Below, one piece after another: positions 38,316 to 46,694 of a DNA stretch of 64,000 nucleotides. Source of the stretch: Pelagisphaera sp964404745. Lineage in GTDB: Bacteria; Verrucomicrobiota; Verrucomicrobiia; Opitutales; Opitutaceae. Below the pieces are notes generated by a model that was given only the letters and a program-made list of their open reading frames with translations, was not told the origin of the DNA and did no database searches. The stretch lies in assembly GCA_964404745.1 (NCBI GenBank), contig CAYOLG010000018.1, positions 1-64,000 on the forward strand, given 5' to 3'. Made by a program: the position numbers and the translations under genes. The number at the start of each line of letters is the position of its first letter. Position 1 is the stretch's first letter.

Positions 38316-38765
38316 CTACTTGGCCGTAATCGTTCCTTGCATTAGCGCGTAGTGCCCCGGAAAGGAGCAAAGGAACTTATAAATTCCTGCCTCTAGGGTA
38401 AAGGTAATCGTATCCGTTTCTCCGGGACCGAGCAATTTCGTGTGAGCGACGATTTGGTCAGCCAATGGCCCACTCGCTGGAACGTATTCAGTGGCCGCTG
38501 CCGCTACTGCCCCGGCCCCGAAAGCCATGACGTCGGAATCCGGCTTGAGGATCACAACATTGTGCCCCATGGCCGCTTTCGGCAACTTGCCTAAGTTATT
38601 GAAGACCAGTGTCACTTCCTCACCAGCCGGAACTTCAATCGCCTTCGTGTTGAATTGCATCTGATCACTGGCAGTGATCTCGATCTTCGTCCCCGCCAGA
38701 GCGACGGACGAAAATGCGCTTAAACCCATAATGGATAGTAGTGTGATTGCTAATTTCGTTTTCAT
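38316..38765 (-). CDS. Azurin-like type I copper protein
   Basis: A 149-residue exported electron carrier. The start at 38765 gives a signal peptide (MKTKLAITLLSIMGLSAFSS, cleavage near VALA). The mature protein has the copper ligands of azurins: His in MGHNVVIL, then Cys, His and Met in FLCSFPGHYALMQG. TKIEITASDQMQFNTK is the usual azurin N-terminus. It transfers electrons in the periplasm, possibly to or from c-type cytochromes such as the one at 41.5 kb. A good terminator follows. Confidence 0.92.
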   Translation of the reverse strand: MKTKLAITLLSIMGLSAFSSVALAGTKIEITASDQMQFNTKAIEVPAGEEVTLVFNNLGKLPKAAMGHNVVILKPDSDVMAFGAGAVAAAATEYVPASGPLADQIVAHTKLLGPGETDTITFTLEAGIYKFLCSFPGHYALMQGTITAK

Positions 38766-38914
38766 TTCAAACTGTTCGTTAATCCAGCGAAGCCGGGAAG
38801 ATGGAACAACCCTATGGATCAATCAATCCATAATTTGTTCCGCGCTTTCCGGCAAATCGAGAGAAGCTCAAGCCGATCCCTCCAAACGCTGGAGATCGGC
38901 AACAGGTACGGGAT

Positions 38915-38946
38915 GGGGCTAGCCCCGAGGTGTATTCGGAGGAACG
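38915..38946. repeat. REP-like palindrome (copy B)
   Basis: GGGGCTAGCCCC (38915-38926) is a perfect 12-bp palindrome followed by GAGG and, 15 bp on, GGAACG. The same layout is found at 32835-32868. Two copies in 64 kb, both between genes, suggest a genome-wide family. Confidence 0.5.
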
Positions 38947-38971
38947 TCTAGAACCTCTGAAACTCGTACAC

Positions 38972-39017
38972 GGAGGACCGAGTCCTTCGACTACACTCAG
39001 GACAGAGATGGTCCTCC
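38972..39017. repeat. Nested palindromic intergenic repeat
   Basis: Outer arms GGAGGACC (38972-38979) and GGTCCTCC (39010-39017) enclose inner arms GTCCT and AGGAC around TCGACTACACTC. The inner GTCCTTCGACTAC...AGGAC core resembles a palindromic repeat common in bacterial genomes. It could act as a REP/BIME-like element. Confidence 0.55.
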
Positions 39018-39183
39018 CTACCAAAAAGCCGAAGCAACAGTCTTCGCCCCCGCAATTGCGAGGCTGCCCTTCAACAGCTTCGGGGCATTAGACCCAAAGC
39101 TGACGAGCCGATTTCAGTTCAAAAGCCGCCCATTGCTCAAACAGGGATTGCTCAATTTTAGGATTTACACAGAAAACATCCAA

Positions 39184-39729
39184 ATGAAAACGCTCTGCCG
39201 CAGTATTGCCATAGCCCTGCTAACAACCTTACCAATCAAAACAATGAGCGGAAGCATCGACTACAACACTCCACTGATCACTATCGATAACCAGCCAACA
39301 AGCCTCGCTGAACACGAGGGAAAAGTACTTTTGATTGTCAATGTCGCTTCTAAGTGCGGCTTCACCGGCCAGTACAAGGACCTGGAAGATTTGTATCAGA
39401 AATACAGAGACCAAGGGCTTGTCATCCTTGGATTCCCCTGCAACCAATTCGGCGGACAAGAGCCTGGAACAAATGAGGACATCAAAGCGTTTTGCTCTCT
39501 GACCTACGGCGTCAGCTTCCCAATGTTCAGCAAGATCGATGTCAACGGGCCGAATCAGCACCCGCTTTTCGCCAGTCTTACCGGGGACGGCTCACCCTTT
39601 CCCGGCAAGATTAAATGGAATTTCAGTAAGTTTCTCATTTCGAGAGATGGCAAGATCCTAGGTCGGTTCGGAAGCATGACTAATCCCCAATCCAACAAGA
39701 TAATCACCGCCATCGAGCAAGCAATCTGA
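39184..39729 (+). CDS. Glutathione peroxidase family protein (Cys-type), exported
   Basis: A 181-residue thioredoxin-fold peroxidase. The start at 39184 gives a probable signal peptide (residues 1-22). The catalytic tetrad is visible: Cys in NVASKCGFTGQY, Gln in FPCNQFGGQEPG, and Trp-Asn in KWNFSKFL. Cys replaces selenocysteine, so it most likely uses thioredoxin rather than glutathione, as other bacterial members do. The predicted periplasmic location is less common for this family. Confidence 0.92.
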   Translation: MKTLCRSIAIALLTTLPIKTMSGSIDYNTPLITIDNQPTSLAEHEGKVLLIVNVASKCGFTGQYKDLEDLYQKYRDQGLVILGFPCNQFGGQEPGTNEDIKAFCSLTYGVSFPMFSKIDVNGPNQHPLFASLTGDGSPFPGKIKWNFSKFLISRDGKILGRFGSMTNPQSNKIITAIEQAI

Positions 39730-39889
39730 CGCTGTCGACGCTACGAAGCAATCTGGGAATCTGATCACATCGAGTTGCCTAGAGGTATCCTTTTGCCGAC
39801 TAGCTTCTCCCACGAAATAGGAGTCTTCTTCGAGGGAAGCTTGATTTCATCATTGCGATAACCAGCAAATCCCTCACGTGATTCATCTG

Positions 39890-41467
39890 ATGAATCAAGG
39901 CAAACGACCCGTTCTTCTCGTCGTGCGCGATGGCTGGGGAGCCAACCACAACCACGAGCAAGACGCCTACAACGCGATCAAACTGGCGGACACGCCCGTT
40001 TCCGACAATCTAAGCGCGATTTGGCCTAGGACTGAACTAGCGGCCTGCGGCCTCGACGTCGGCGTGCCCCCCGGGGTTATGGGAAACAGCGAGGTAGGCC
40101 ACCAGAACATTGGGGCCGGTCGAATCGTCGATCAAGAGATCGTGCGGATCAACAAAGCCTTTGAAACGGGTGCTATTCGTGAGAACGAAACTTTGGCCAA
40201 AGCCTTTAACCGGGCCAAGTCGGGCGGCAAACTTCATCTAATGGGCATTGTCTCCGACGCCGGCGTGCACGGTTTGCTAGAGCACCTGTACGGGTTGCTT
40301 CGAGAAGCGAAGGCCGCAGGAGTGGAGAAGGCCTTCATCCACGCCTTCACCGATGGGCGCGACACGCCTCCGCGAAGCGGGCTCAGCTTCATCCGGCAGA
40401 TCGAGTCCAAATGCCAGGAAATCGGGATCGGGCAAATCGCCTCCGTTTGCGGCCGGTTCTGGAGCATGGATCGGGACAACCGCTGGGAACGCGTTTCCAA
40501 GGCCTACTACATGCTTACCAGCCAAAAGGCGGAAAGCTCGGCCGCCAGCGCCGAGGAGGCGGTATCCCGCTACTATGATAATCCAGCCGACTCCTCGTCA
40601 GAGGGAGACGAATTCATTCCTCCTACTTGGATCACGGGCTCGAACGGCGATCCCATGGCGCCCATTGAAAACGGCGACACGGTGATCTTCTACAACTATA
40701 GGGGCGATCGGCCTAGAGAACTTACGCGGGCCTTTATCGAGGACGGATTCCAGGATTTCGACCGAGGAGAAAAACTGAATATCTTCTACGTGGCCATGAC
40801 CGAATGGCAAAAAGGACTCTGCGAGAACGTGGTTTTCCTGAAGCCAAAAAAGATGCCCAATATCCTCGGCGCCTATCTGGCCGATAAAGGGCTTAGACAA
40901 TATCGATGCGCGGAAACGGAAAAGTACCCGCACGTCACCTTCTTCTTTAACGATTACACGGAAGAACCATTCGAAGGCGAGGACCGGGGTCTAGCCAACA
41001 GCCCGAAAGTGAACACCTACGACCTCGCTCCTGAAATGTCGGCCGAAGAAGTCAAGGAGCTCACCAAAGCAGCCATCCTATCCGGCAAATACGCCTTCAT
41101 CCTCGTAAATTTCGCCAATCCCGATATGGTTGGCCACACTGGCAATATCGAGGCCGTCAAAACCGCCTGCGCCAAGGTGGACCAATGCCTCGGCGAACTC
41201 CTGAATGCTATCGATCAAGTTGACGGAGCTGCCATCGTTACGGCAGACCACGGGAACAGCGATCAAATGTGGGATCCCACCGTCAATGGTCCCCATACCG
41301 CCCACACGCTCAACCCAGTGGAATTAGTCGTCTACGGGAAAGGATGCGAAAATCTCGATCTCGCCCAAGAGGACAGACGGCTAGCTGATATCGCCCCCAC
41401 GGTTCTAGACTTGATGGGACTCGACAAGCCTTCCGAAATGACGGGTCGCAGTTTGATTGTGCGCTGA
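39890..41467 (+). CDS. gpmI: 2,3-bisphosphoglycerate-independent phosphoglycerate mutase
   Basis: A 525-residue iPGM, interconverting 3- and 2-phosphoglycerate in glycolysis. The phosphatase-domain start is VLLVVRDGWGAN, the catalytic Ser lies in GNSEVGHQNIGAGR, and C-terminal metal ligands lie in NFANPDMVGHTG and IVTADHGNSDQM. The ATG at 39890 is preferred; a GTG at 39878 is an alternative. Length is normal. No operon partner. Confidence 0.95.
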   Translation: MNQGKRPVLLVVRDGWGANHNHEQDAYNAIKLADTPVSDNLSAIWPRTELAACGLDVGVPPGVMGNSEVGHQNIGAGRIVDQEIVRINKAFETGAIRENETLAKAFNRAKSGGKLHLMGIVSDAGVHGLLEHLYGLLREAKAAGVEKAFIHAFTDGRDTPPRSGLSFIRQIESKCQEIGIGQIASVCGRFWSMDRDNRWERVSKAYYMLTSQKAESSAASAEEAVSRYYDNPADSSSEGDEFIPPTWITGSNGDPMAPIENGDTVIFYNYRGDRPRELTRAFIEDGFQDFDRGEKLNIFYVAMTEWQKGLCENVVFLKPKKMPNILGAYLADKGLRQYRCAETEKYPHVTFFFNDYTEEPFEGEDRGLANSPKVNTYDLAPEMSAEEVKELTKAAILSGKYAFILVNFANPDMVGHTGNIEAVKTACAKVDQCLGELLNAIDQVDGAAIVTADHGNSDQMWDPTVNGPHTAHTLNPVELVVYGKGCENLDLAQEDRRLADIAPTVLDLMGLDKPSEMTGRSLIVR

Positions 41468-41513
41468 ACAAAGCTGGCGACCCTATTGTCGAGTCGCCAA
41501 CCAACATCGCGAA

Positions 41514-41993
41514 TCAAGGACCGATTCCGTATTCGTTGTAAGCATAGTCGGGAATCACGACCTCGTAGCGAGCCTGCAGAAACTCAGCCAGATCGATCAT
41601 TTGCTCGACCGTCATCTCCTTGGAGAAGTCAGTCATCACGGAATTACCCTCGGCGTCCATGTACTTGTCCCGATATTGGGGGCTGACTACATGGGAGGGG
41701 TTGATGATCGAAGTGACGAGCTGGCCGTAGGTCTTGACCCGAGTAGTCTCGCCGCCAAGCGCAACGTGAATCTGCCGCGGCTCGGTCATCTCGGGCATCA
41801 AGTCCTCATCAACGACCGAATGGCAGTTGATGCAACCGAGTTCGACAAAGGCCGTCTTGCCCTTCCAGATACTTCCTTCAGGGAGCCGGAATCCCACCGG
41901 CGATTTTTCGCTCATCACGCAGCCCGCGAAAAGAAGAATCGCGGCCATTCCAGCAATGAGGCTCATGGACTTTACTAAACGTGGGGCATTCAT
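41514..41993 (-). CDS. c-type cytochrome lipoprotein
   Basis: A 159-residue monohaem cytochrome. A lipobox (LLFAGC) follows the leader, so it is anchored to a membrane on the periplasmic side. The haem site is GCINCHSV; a distal Met is available in NSVMTDFSKEM. The segment GQLVTSIINPSHVVSPQYRD is typical of small cytochromes linked to terminal or alternative electron transfer. It is a plausible partner for the azurin-like protein 3 kb away, but that is inference. Confidence 0.88.
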   Translation of the reverse strand: MNAPRLVKSMSLIAGMAAILLFAGCVMSEKSPVGFRLPEGSIWKGKTAFVELGCINCHSVVDEDLMPEMTEPRQIHVALGGETTRVKTYGQLVTSIINPSHVVSPQYRDKYMDAEGNSVMTDFSKEMTVEQMIDLAEFLQARYEVVIPDYAYNEYGIGP

Positions 41994-42207
41994 ATTAATA
42001 CATCTCCTTTCGATGTTTTTAGATTATTAGTCGTTCTTATCACTGGCAAGCCAATTGAGAAGGTTTCCGCCTAAGAATTCTTAATCTAATACCGACTGCC
42101 TAAAAGAATGATCAAAGGTAATAAAACATCGTCTCTGGAGCAACCGACTGAGAAAAGTGCCCAAACTTGACGAAGACTCCGCTGAAGCGGCTGACCCGGC
42201 CTATTTT

Positions 42208-42225
42208 TATCTTGATGAAAAGATT
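42208..42225. promoter_or_regulatory. MarR operator upstream of the marR-type gene
   Basis: TATCTTGATGAAAAGATT, an imperfect palindrome matching the pirin-gene site (42727-42744) at 15 of 18 positions. It ends 21 bp before the ATG at 42247. The shared site suggests autoregulation plus control of the downstream operon. Confidence 0.65.
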
Positions 42226-42246
42226 CATAGATCTAAAAACAGGCTC

Positions 42247-42696
42247 ATGCCAGCTTCCCCTAACATCATCGCAGAACACCTCTTCGTCGTCCTCCACAAA
42301 GCGAGCAAAGCCGTCAGCCTTTTCGATCAAAGAAGCATAAAGGAACTCGGATTCGCCAACCACTCGGACTTCGCCGTCCTGGAATACCTGAAAACGAAGG
42401 GACCCCAACCGGTAAACACTATCGGGCGCTCCATAATGCTTACCAGCGGATCCATAACCACCGCAGTCGATCGCATTGAGATACGTGGCCTGGTTAAACG
42501 ATTACCTTGCCCGGAGGATCGGCGCGTAACCCGAGTCGAGCTAACGCCCAAAGGCCACCAACTCATCGACGCAGCTTTCGAATTGCATGCCGCCAATCTC
42601 GAGCGCCTCTTCAATGTTCTGAATCGAAACGAAAGGCTGGAGTTCTTGAGACTGGTCAAAAAGGTTGGCAAAGCGGCCGAAGCTCTCAATCTGTAG
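42247..42696 (+). CDS. MarR-family transcriptional regulator
   Basis: A 149-residue winged-helix regulator. The start at 42247 places the whole palindrome upstream of the gene; the longer in-frame start at 42157 would put it inside. The DNA-binding region shows NTIGRSIMLTSGSITTAVDRIE followed by a wing with PEDRRVTRVELTPKG (the recognition part spans residues 56-77). Family members often sense phenolics, quinones or oxidants. It lies just ahead of a pirin gene whose promoter carries the same palindrome, so it most likely represses itself and that operon. Confidence 0.88.
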   Translation: MPASPNIIAEHLFVVLHKASKAVSLFDQRSIKELGFANHSDFAVLEYLKTKGPQPVNTIGRSIMLTSGSITTAVDRIEIRGLVKRLPCPEDRRVTRVELTPKGHQLIDAAFELHAANLERLFNVLNRNERLEFLRLVKKVGKAAEALNL

Positions 42697-42724
42697 AGTC
42701 AAAAGGGAAAGGATTTTCCAGATT

Positions 42725-42746
42725 TATATCTTGATATAAAGATATA
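42725..42746. promoter_or_regulatory. Perfect MarR-type operator upstream of pirin
   Basis: TATATCTT-GATATA-AAGATATA: 8-bp perfect arms around a 6-bp centre. It resembles sites of MhqR-like MarR regulators. It ends 20 bp before the preferred pirin start at 42767, the same distance as the site before the MarR gene. Confidence 0.7.
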
Positions 42747-42766
42747 TTATGCATTTAGTTGGTCCC

Positions 42767-43555
42767 ATGCAAAATCAACCAACTACCCATAACTTACATA
42801 TTTCTGTTTGGAGCCCGGATCGTCAAGGAAGCGGGTCCTTCGACGGCGGCAAGATCACCGAAATCAAGCCAATTCCCTTTCCTCAAGAGAGGGGCGGCTC
42901 TGATCGTATCGGGCCTTTGTTCTACTGGGCTTGGGCATCCGCCCGGGGGGACGGCGTAATCGGAATGCATCCTCATCAAGGATTTGAAATCATATCCTAC
43001 GTAATGGAAGGCAGCGTAGGACACACGGATACTGCGGGAAATAATCGCAGGGTCTACGCTGGCGGCATTCAAGCGATGCAAACGGGTTCGGGGATCTCGC
43101 ACCAGGAGGAGATGCACGGCGAGCGTACCGAGTTTTTACAAATATGGTTCGAACCCGACATGCGTGCGGCTCTCGGCCAACGGCCCCGCTATCTAGATTT
43201 CGAAGGTAGCCAGATTCCACGCGAAGAACTTAGCGACGGCGTCGTCGCAAAGCATATCGTCGGTCCAAATGGAGCCTTACGGATTCAAGCGCCTGCGGTC
43301 TGGGACGAAATTTGGATCCCCGAAGGAGTTAAGTACACCATACCCATAGGCAACGGCGAGGTTGTCGCATTTTTGATCACGGAAGGAGCCGTAGTTGTGG
43401 AGGCGAACGGAGAACAGAGTCGCCTCGAAGAACGCCACTTCGCCACTGCGCAGAGCGCGGCCTCAAGCAATCTGACTCTGGTTTCCGACGGCCCGGTAAA
43501 ACTAACGACCATAAAAGTGCCCCAGGACCCTGGCTACTCTCTAATCAACCTCTAA
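42767..43555 (+). CDS. Pirin-family protein (putative quercetinase)
   Basis: A 262-residue bicupin. The N-terminal cupin has the pirin metal-binding motif HPHQGFEIISYVMEG and a second part GSGISHQEEMHGE. Pirins of this kind can cleave flavonols such as quercetin; others act as redox regulators. The start at 42767 keeps the operator at 42725-42746 outside the gene; an ATG at 42749 is a possible alternative only 2 bp past it. It is followed after 16 bp by the CDGSH/glutamate-synthase-like pseudogene, so both were one operon under MarR control. Confidence 0.9.
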   Translation: MQNQPTTHNLHISVWSPDRQGSGSFDGGKITEIKPIPFPQERGGSDRIGPLFYWAWASARGDGVIGMHPHQGFEIISYVMEGSVGHTDTAGNNRRVYAGGIQAMQTGSGISHQEEMHGERTEFLQIWFEPDMRAALGQRPRYLDFEGSQIPREELSDGVVAKHIVGPNGALRIQAPAVWDEIWIPEGVKYTIPIGNGEVVAFLITEGAVVVEANGEQSRLEERHFATAQSAASSNLTLVSDGPVKLTTIKVPQDPGYSLINL

Positions 43556-43571
43556 CCCTAAGAAAATCAAA

Positions 43572-45108
43572 ATGACTCCCAGAGTAGCCAACAATAAGCC
43601 AAAGCCAGTCGACTTGAAGGCTGGCCAAGAGTACTACTTCTGCACCTGCGGTAAATCCGCCAAACAGCCGCTCTGCGACGGNNNNNNNNNNNNNNNNNNN
43701 NNNNNNNNNNNNNNNNNNNNNNNNNNNNNNNNNNNNNNNNNNNNNNNNNNNNNNNNNNNNNNNNNNNNNNNNNNNNNNNNNTCTGCGACGGAACGCATAC
43801 GCAGGTTCCCGACGATCAGATCGGCGAGGAGTTTGCGTTGGATTCCCCAGCCGATCCGAGAGCCATGCCTGCGCCTGAAGAACATACGGTGGCTTTCATT
43901 CATCAACTTGCCACTGAGGGCTTGAGCAAGCCTGGCCATCATGGACCGATGAGCGCTATGGGGCGTTCCACGCAAGTACCTACCCGGCTGTAATAATATC
44001 CAGGTGATGGTATCGCAGCTTGCGAGCAAGCCTTTGATGGAGGATGTCGCCGTGGGCACCGAGCTTGTTGTTGGTCCGGAAGCAAAGCGACCGCTCGAGC
44101 TAGAAATAACGCTTTTCGTAAGCGACATGAGCTTTGGAGCCCTTTCGGAGGAAGCTAAGATTTCGATGACGAAAGGGGCTGACCTAGCCGACACCGGCAT
44201 TCGTTCTGGCGAGCGTGGCATGCTCCCCGCCGAACAAGAAGCCATCCGCCGTTACTTCTAGGAATTTGCATCAGCAAAATTCGGATACGACGAGGCGCTT
44301 CTCGAAAAAGTGCAGGCCTTCCATTTCAAATGTGGCCAAGGAGCTAAAACTGGCACCTGAGGCCACCTACCTGGCAACAAAAACAAGGGCCTTATATCCC
44401 AAGTCCGCGGCATTCCGATGGGAAAGCCAGCCGTTACTCCTCCAACTTTTTCGGACCTGAGTAGCGCTGAGGACTTCAAGCGTTTCGGAGATCGTGTGCG
44501 GGAATTGATCGGCGATATCCCGATTGGATTCAAGCGAAGCGCCCAACACGTTGGGCGCGACATAGATTTCGCCCTGGCAGCTGGAGCTGACTAAATCATT
44601 CTAGACGGTCGTGGTGGCGGAACTGGAGCTGCTCCTTTGATATTTCGCGATCACATATCCGCGCCCACCATTCCCGCTCTCGCCCGGGCTAGACACTTTC
44701 TCAACAAAAACGGCACCAGTGGAAGAGTAACCCTGATTATCACGGTTGGTCTCCGCACCCATACGGATTTCGCCAAGGCTTTAGCTATCGGCGCGGATGG
44801 AGTGGCTGTATCCAATTCAGCCATGCAGGCGATAGGCTGCGTTGCCGCTCGTATATAGCAACACCAACCTCTGCCCTGCCGGTATTGCAACCCAGAAACC
44901 CGAGTTGCGCAAAAAGCTCGACATCGACGCCGCGGCTCAACGAATGGCGTCCTTTTTCGAGGCGACCGTAGAATTGATGCAAGTCATGGCTCGGGCCCGC
45001 GGCCACAACCACCTGAATCAATTTAACAAGGACGATCTCGCCAGTTGGGATAAAGACCCGGCTGAACTAGCGGGTATCGAATGGTCGGGGATCAAGGCAG
45101 ACCGATAA
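43572..45108 (+). pseudogene. CDGSH iron-sulfur / FMN-binding glutamate-synthase-like protein, multiply broken
   Basis: Starts MTPRVANNKPKPVDLKAG with a CDGSH site CTCGKSAKQPLCDG just before the assembly gap; a second CDGTH follows the gap in another frame. Then come GLSKPGHHGPMSAMG, VSDMSFGALSEEAKI, DGRGGGTGAAPLIFRDH, SNSAMQAIGCVAAR and CPAGIATQKPE, the FMN/Fe-S core of glutamate-synthase-like proteins. Lesions: a frameshift at the G4 run 43960-43963, stops TAG (44259), TGA (44358) and TAA (44592), and a +1 shift near 44850 before the end at 45108. Probably dead, unless the assembly is poor here. It belonged to the pirin operon. Confidence 0.82.
43682..43781. other. Assembly gap of 100 Ns
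   Basis: Exactly 100 Ns, the usual placeholder. TCTGCGACGG stands on both sides, so either the contigs overlap by 10 bp or the gap hides the link between two tandem CDGSH sites. The reading frames on the two sides differ, so the real length is not 100. Confidence 0.95.
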
Positions 45109-45173
45109 ACTGAGGAGGCCAAGCGAATTCGAGCCCTGTTCTCGCCCGCTACGCCATTGGATCTAGAGACCTG

Positions 45174-45443
45174 CTAAGGCTTCGTAATCGCCCATAAGAG
45201 GATTGCGATCGCCAAAAGAGCCGCGGCCATGATTAGGCGTTTCCAAAGGGGCTTTTCGGACTTCTTCATAGTTATTCGAGCTTCATCTCCAAATACCTCA
45301 TCAGGTAGATCCAAACCATCGTAGGCTGTGTCTTCGCTCCATCCAGAGTCCGGGCAACTGCCGCAGCTCTTGCAAGAGGCGGCGTTGCCCAGCACCGCTT
45401 CGCCGCACACGGGACAGTCTCCTGGAGGGATAAAAACGCTCAT
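45174..45443 (-). CDS. Zinc-ribbon single-pass membrane protein
   Basis: An 89-residue protein. A zinc ribbon, CPVCG (10-14) and CKSCG (24-28), is followed by GSCPDSGWSEDTAYDGLDLP, a segment I recognise as recurring in small bacterial zinc-ribbon proteins, and a C-terminal membrane helix (about 70-86). Function unknown. It is an intact gene between the broken CDGSH gene and the ArsR gene. Confidence 0.75.
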   Translation of the reverse strand: MSVFIPPGDCPVCGEAVLGNAASCKSCGSCPDSGWSEDTAYDGLDLPDEVFGDEARITMKKSEKPLWKRLIMAAALLAIAILLWAITKP

Positions 45444-45525
45444 TCGATCACTAGAACACCAAACCTCAAACGTGGCAACGGCTATGGGAGTCTAATCGGC
45501 CGATCCGACTACGCCTATCTCTGGA

Positions 45526-45858
45526 TCAGCAGTACAACTCGTGCAAAAGGTTCAGGATTTGGCGAAGATCCTCGCGCTCAACGCGGTAGTAAATATTGAG
45601 CCCATCTCTCCGGGACTCAACGAATCGGTCCGCCCTCAGCTTAGACAAGTGTTGGGAAAGAGCGGACTGACTCAAATCGAGGCAGCTCAGCAACTCGCTC
45701 ACATTCATCTCGCCGTTCTCGCCCAACAGGCAAAGCACTTCCAGCCGTCGCTCATTACCCAAGGTAGCCAATAGCCGAGCCACCTTTTCTAGTTTATCAG
45801 GAGGCGGTAGAAACCTAGCCTTAGGACCCGCCTTCACTTTCGGACTACTGCTCATCAT
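45526..45858 (-). CDS. ArsR-family regulator, BigR/SqrR/YgaV-like persulfide sensor
   Basis: A 110-residue winged-helix repressor. The recognition helix is DLSQSALSQHLSKLR, and the C-terminal part RRDGLNIYYRVE and LLHELYC matches BigR/SqrR/YgaV. It lacks the arsenic-type ELCVCD motif. Cys43 (VLCLLGE) and the final Cys110 (LYC) fit the two cysteines that SqrR/BigR link by polysulfide; Cys59 is extra. It is divergent from a DUF2892 gene, as E. coli ygaV is beside ygaP (rhodanese-DUF2892). It probably represses both through the repeats at 45861-45905. Confidence 0.85.
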   Translation of the reverse strand: MMSSSPKVKAGPKARFLPPPDKLEKVARLLATLGNERRLEVLCLLGENGEMNVSELLSCLDLSQSALSQHLSKLRADRFVESRRDGLNIYYRVEREDLRQILNLLHELYC

Positions 45859-45860
45859 TT

Positions 45861-45905
45861 ATATTAGTTTTTTCTAAATTAGTATTTACTATATTAGTAG
45901 TTTCT
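45861..45905. promoter_or_regulatory. Three 15-bp tandem repeats, likely ArsR operator
   Basis: ATATTAGTTTTTTCT, AAATTAGTATTTACT and ATATTAGTAGTTTCT follow each other without gaps. At the junctions they create short palindromes, CTAAATTAG (45874-45882) and ACTATATTAGT (45888-45898). They fill most of the 78-bp space between the divergent ArsR and DUF2892 genes. Binding by the ArsR protein is inferred. Confidence 0.65.
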
Positions 45906-45936
45906 TAATTATTTTCGGAAATCAATCAAAATCGTT

Positions 45937-46161
45937 ATGAATATTGATAAAGCAGTAATGATGTTCGCGGGTTGCGTCGTTTTGGCGAGCGTGGCCCTCA
46001 CGCAGTGGGTTAATCCAGCCTGGATGTGGCTAACCGTATTCGCCGGACTGAACATGATTCAGTCTTCGTTTAGCGGCTTCTGTCCGATTGTTTACGTTTT
46101 TCGGAAACTGGGCGTGGCAGAAGGCACGGCGTTGACTTGCCACAGCAAGAAAGAGAAATGA
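45937..46161 (+). CDS. DUF2892 (YgaP membrane-domain) protein
   Basis: A 74-residue protein with two membrane helices. MNIDKAVMMFAGCVVLASVA, NPAWMWLTVFAGLNMIQSSF and SGFCPIVYVFRKLG match the DUF2892 domain, which forms the membrane part of the rhodanese YgaP. Here it is stand-alone, without a rhodanese domain. Cys13, Cys49 and Cys68 could react with sulfane sulfur. Its stop overlaps the next start (ATGA at 46158-46161). The divergent ArsR-type sensor suggests induction by sulfide or persulfide. Confidence 0.85.
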   Translation: MNIDKAVMMFAGCVVLASVALTQWVNPAWMWLTVFAGLNMIQSSFSGFCPIVYVFRKLGVAEGTALTCHSKKEK

Positions 46162-46694
46162 TTTCGCTCACTTCAATAGGGGTTCAGCGTCCGAAATGGA
46201 TAGCAGGGTTGAGCCTCGGAGTAACCGGAGTTGCCCTAGCGCTCGCCGCTTTGCCCAGCATCTGGCCGGAATCGTTTCCGCGACTCAATGGTCTCCGAGT
46301 AGATACGGACCCGGAAAATATGCTCTCGCCGGACAATCCGGCTCGAAGCTTCCACCGTTTCTCTAAAGCCGAATTTCTGCTCTACGACCAGATCGTGTTG
46401 GGGATCGTAAACGAGACCCATCCGCAAGGCGTTTACAATAAAGACACTTTAGACGACGTATTCGAGCTGACCGAATACGCAAAATCGATCGAGGGCGTCG
46501 TCGCCGAAAAGATCGTAGCGCCTTCCACCATAGACAATATCGAACAAGCCGGATTAGGAGCAGTTTCCTTCAACTGGTTTATGGATACGCCTCCTAGCTC
46601 TGATGGAGACGCGCTAGCGGTTCGAGAGCGACCTTCTTTTTATCAACGACCTGTTTCCAAAAGACTGGCAGTCGTTCATTCTAGGTCGGGATGA
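46158..46694 (+). pseudogene. RND-superfamily exporter, N-terminal fragment
   Basis: The start overlaps the DUF2892 stop (ATGA). Residues 1-38 hold the first membrane helix, then LNGLRVDTDPENMLSPDNPA, the hallmark start of the periplasmic domain of MMPL/RND exporters, and DQIVLGIVNETHPQGVYN. After about codon 153 (SSDGDALAVRE) the similarity ends and the frame runs to a stop at 46694 through sequence that belongs, in another frame, to an outer-membrane protein. A full exporter has 750-900 residues, so over 80% is missing, most simply by a deletion. Confidence 0.75.

Larger units (their letters stand above)
38766..39183. other. Intergenic region with REP-like repeats
   Basis: A 418-bp divergent region between the azurin-like and glutathione peroxidase genes. 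It holds a GGGGCTAGCCCC palindrome and a nested hairpin, both listed separately. No gene was seen; frames covering the repeats are not protein-like. Confidence 0.6.
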
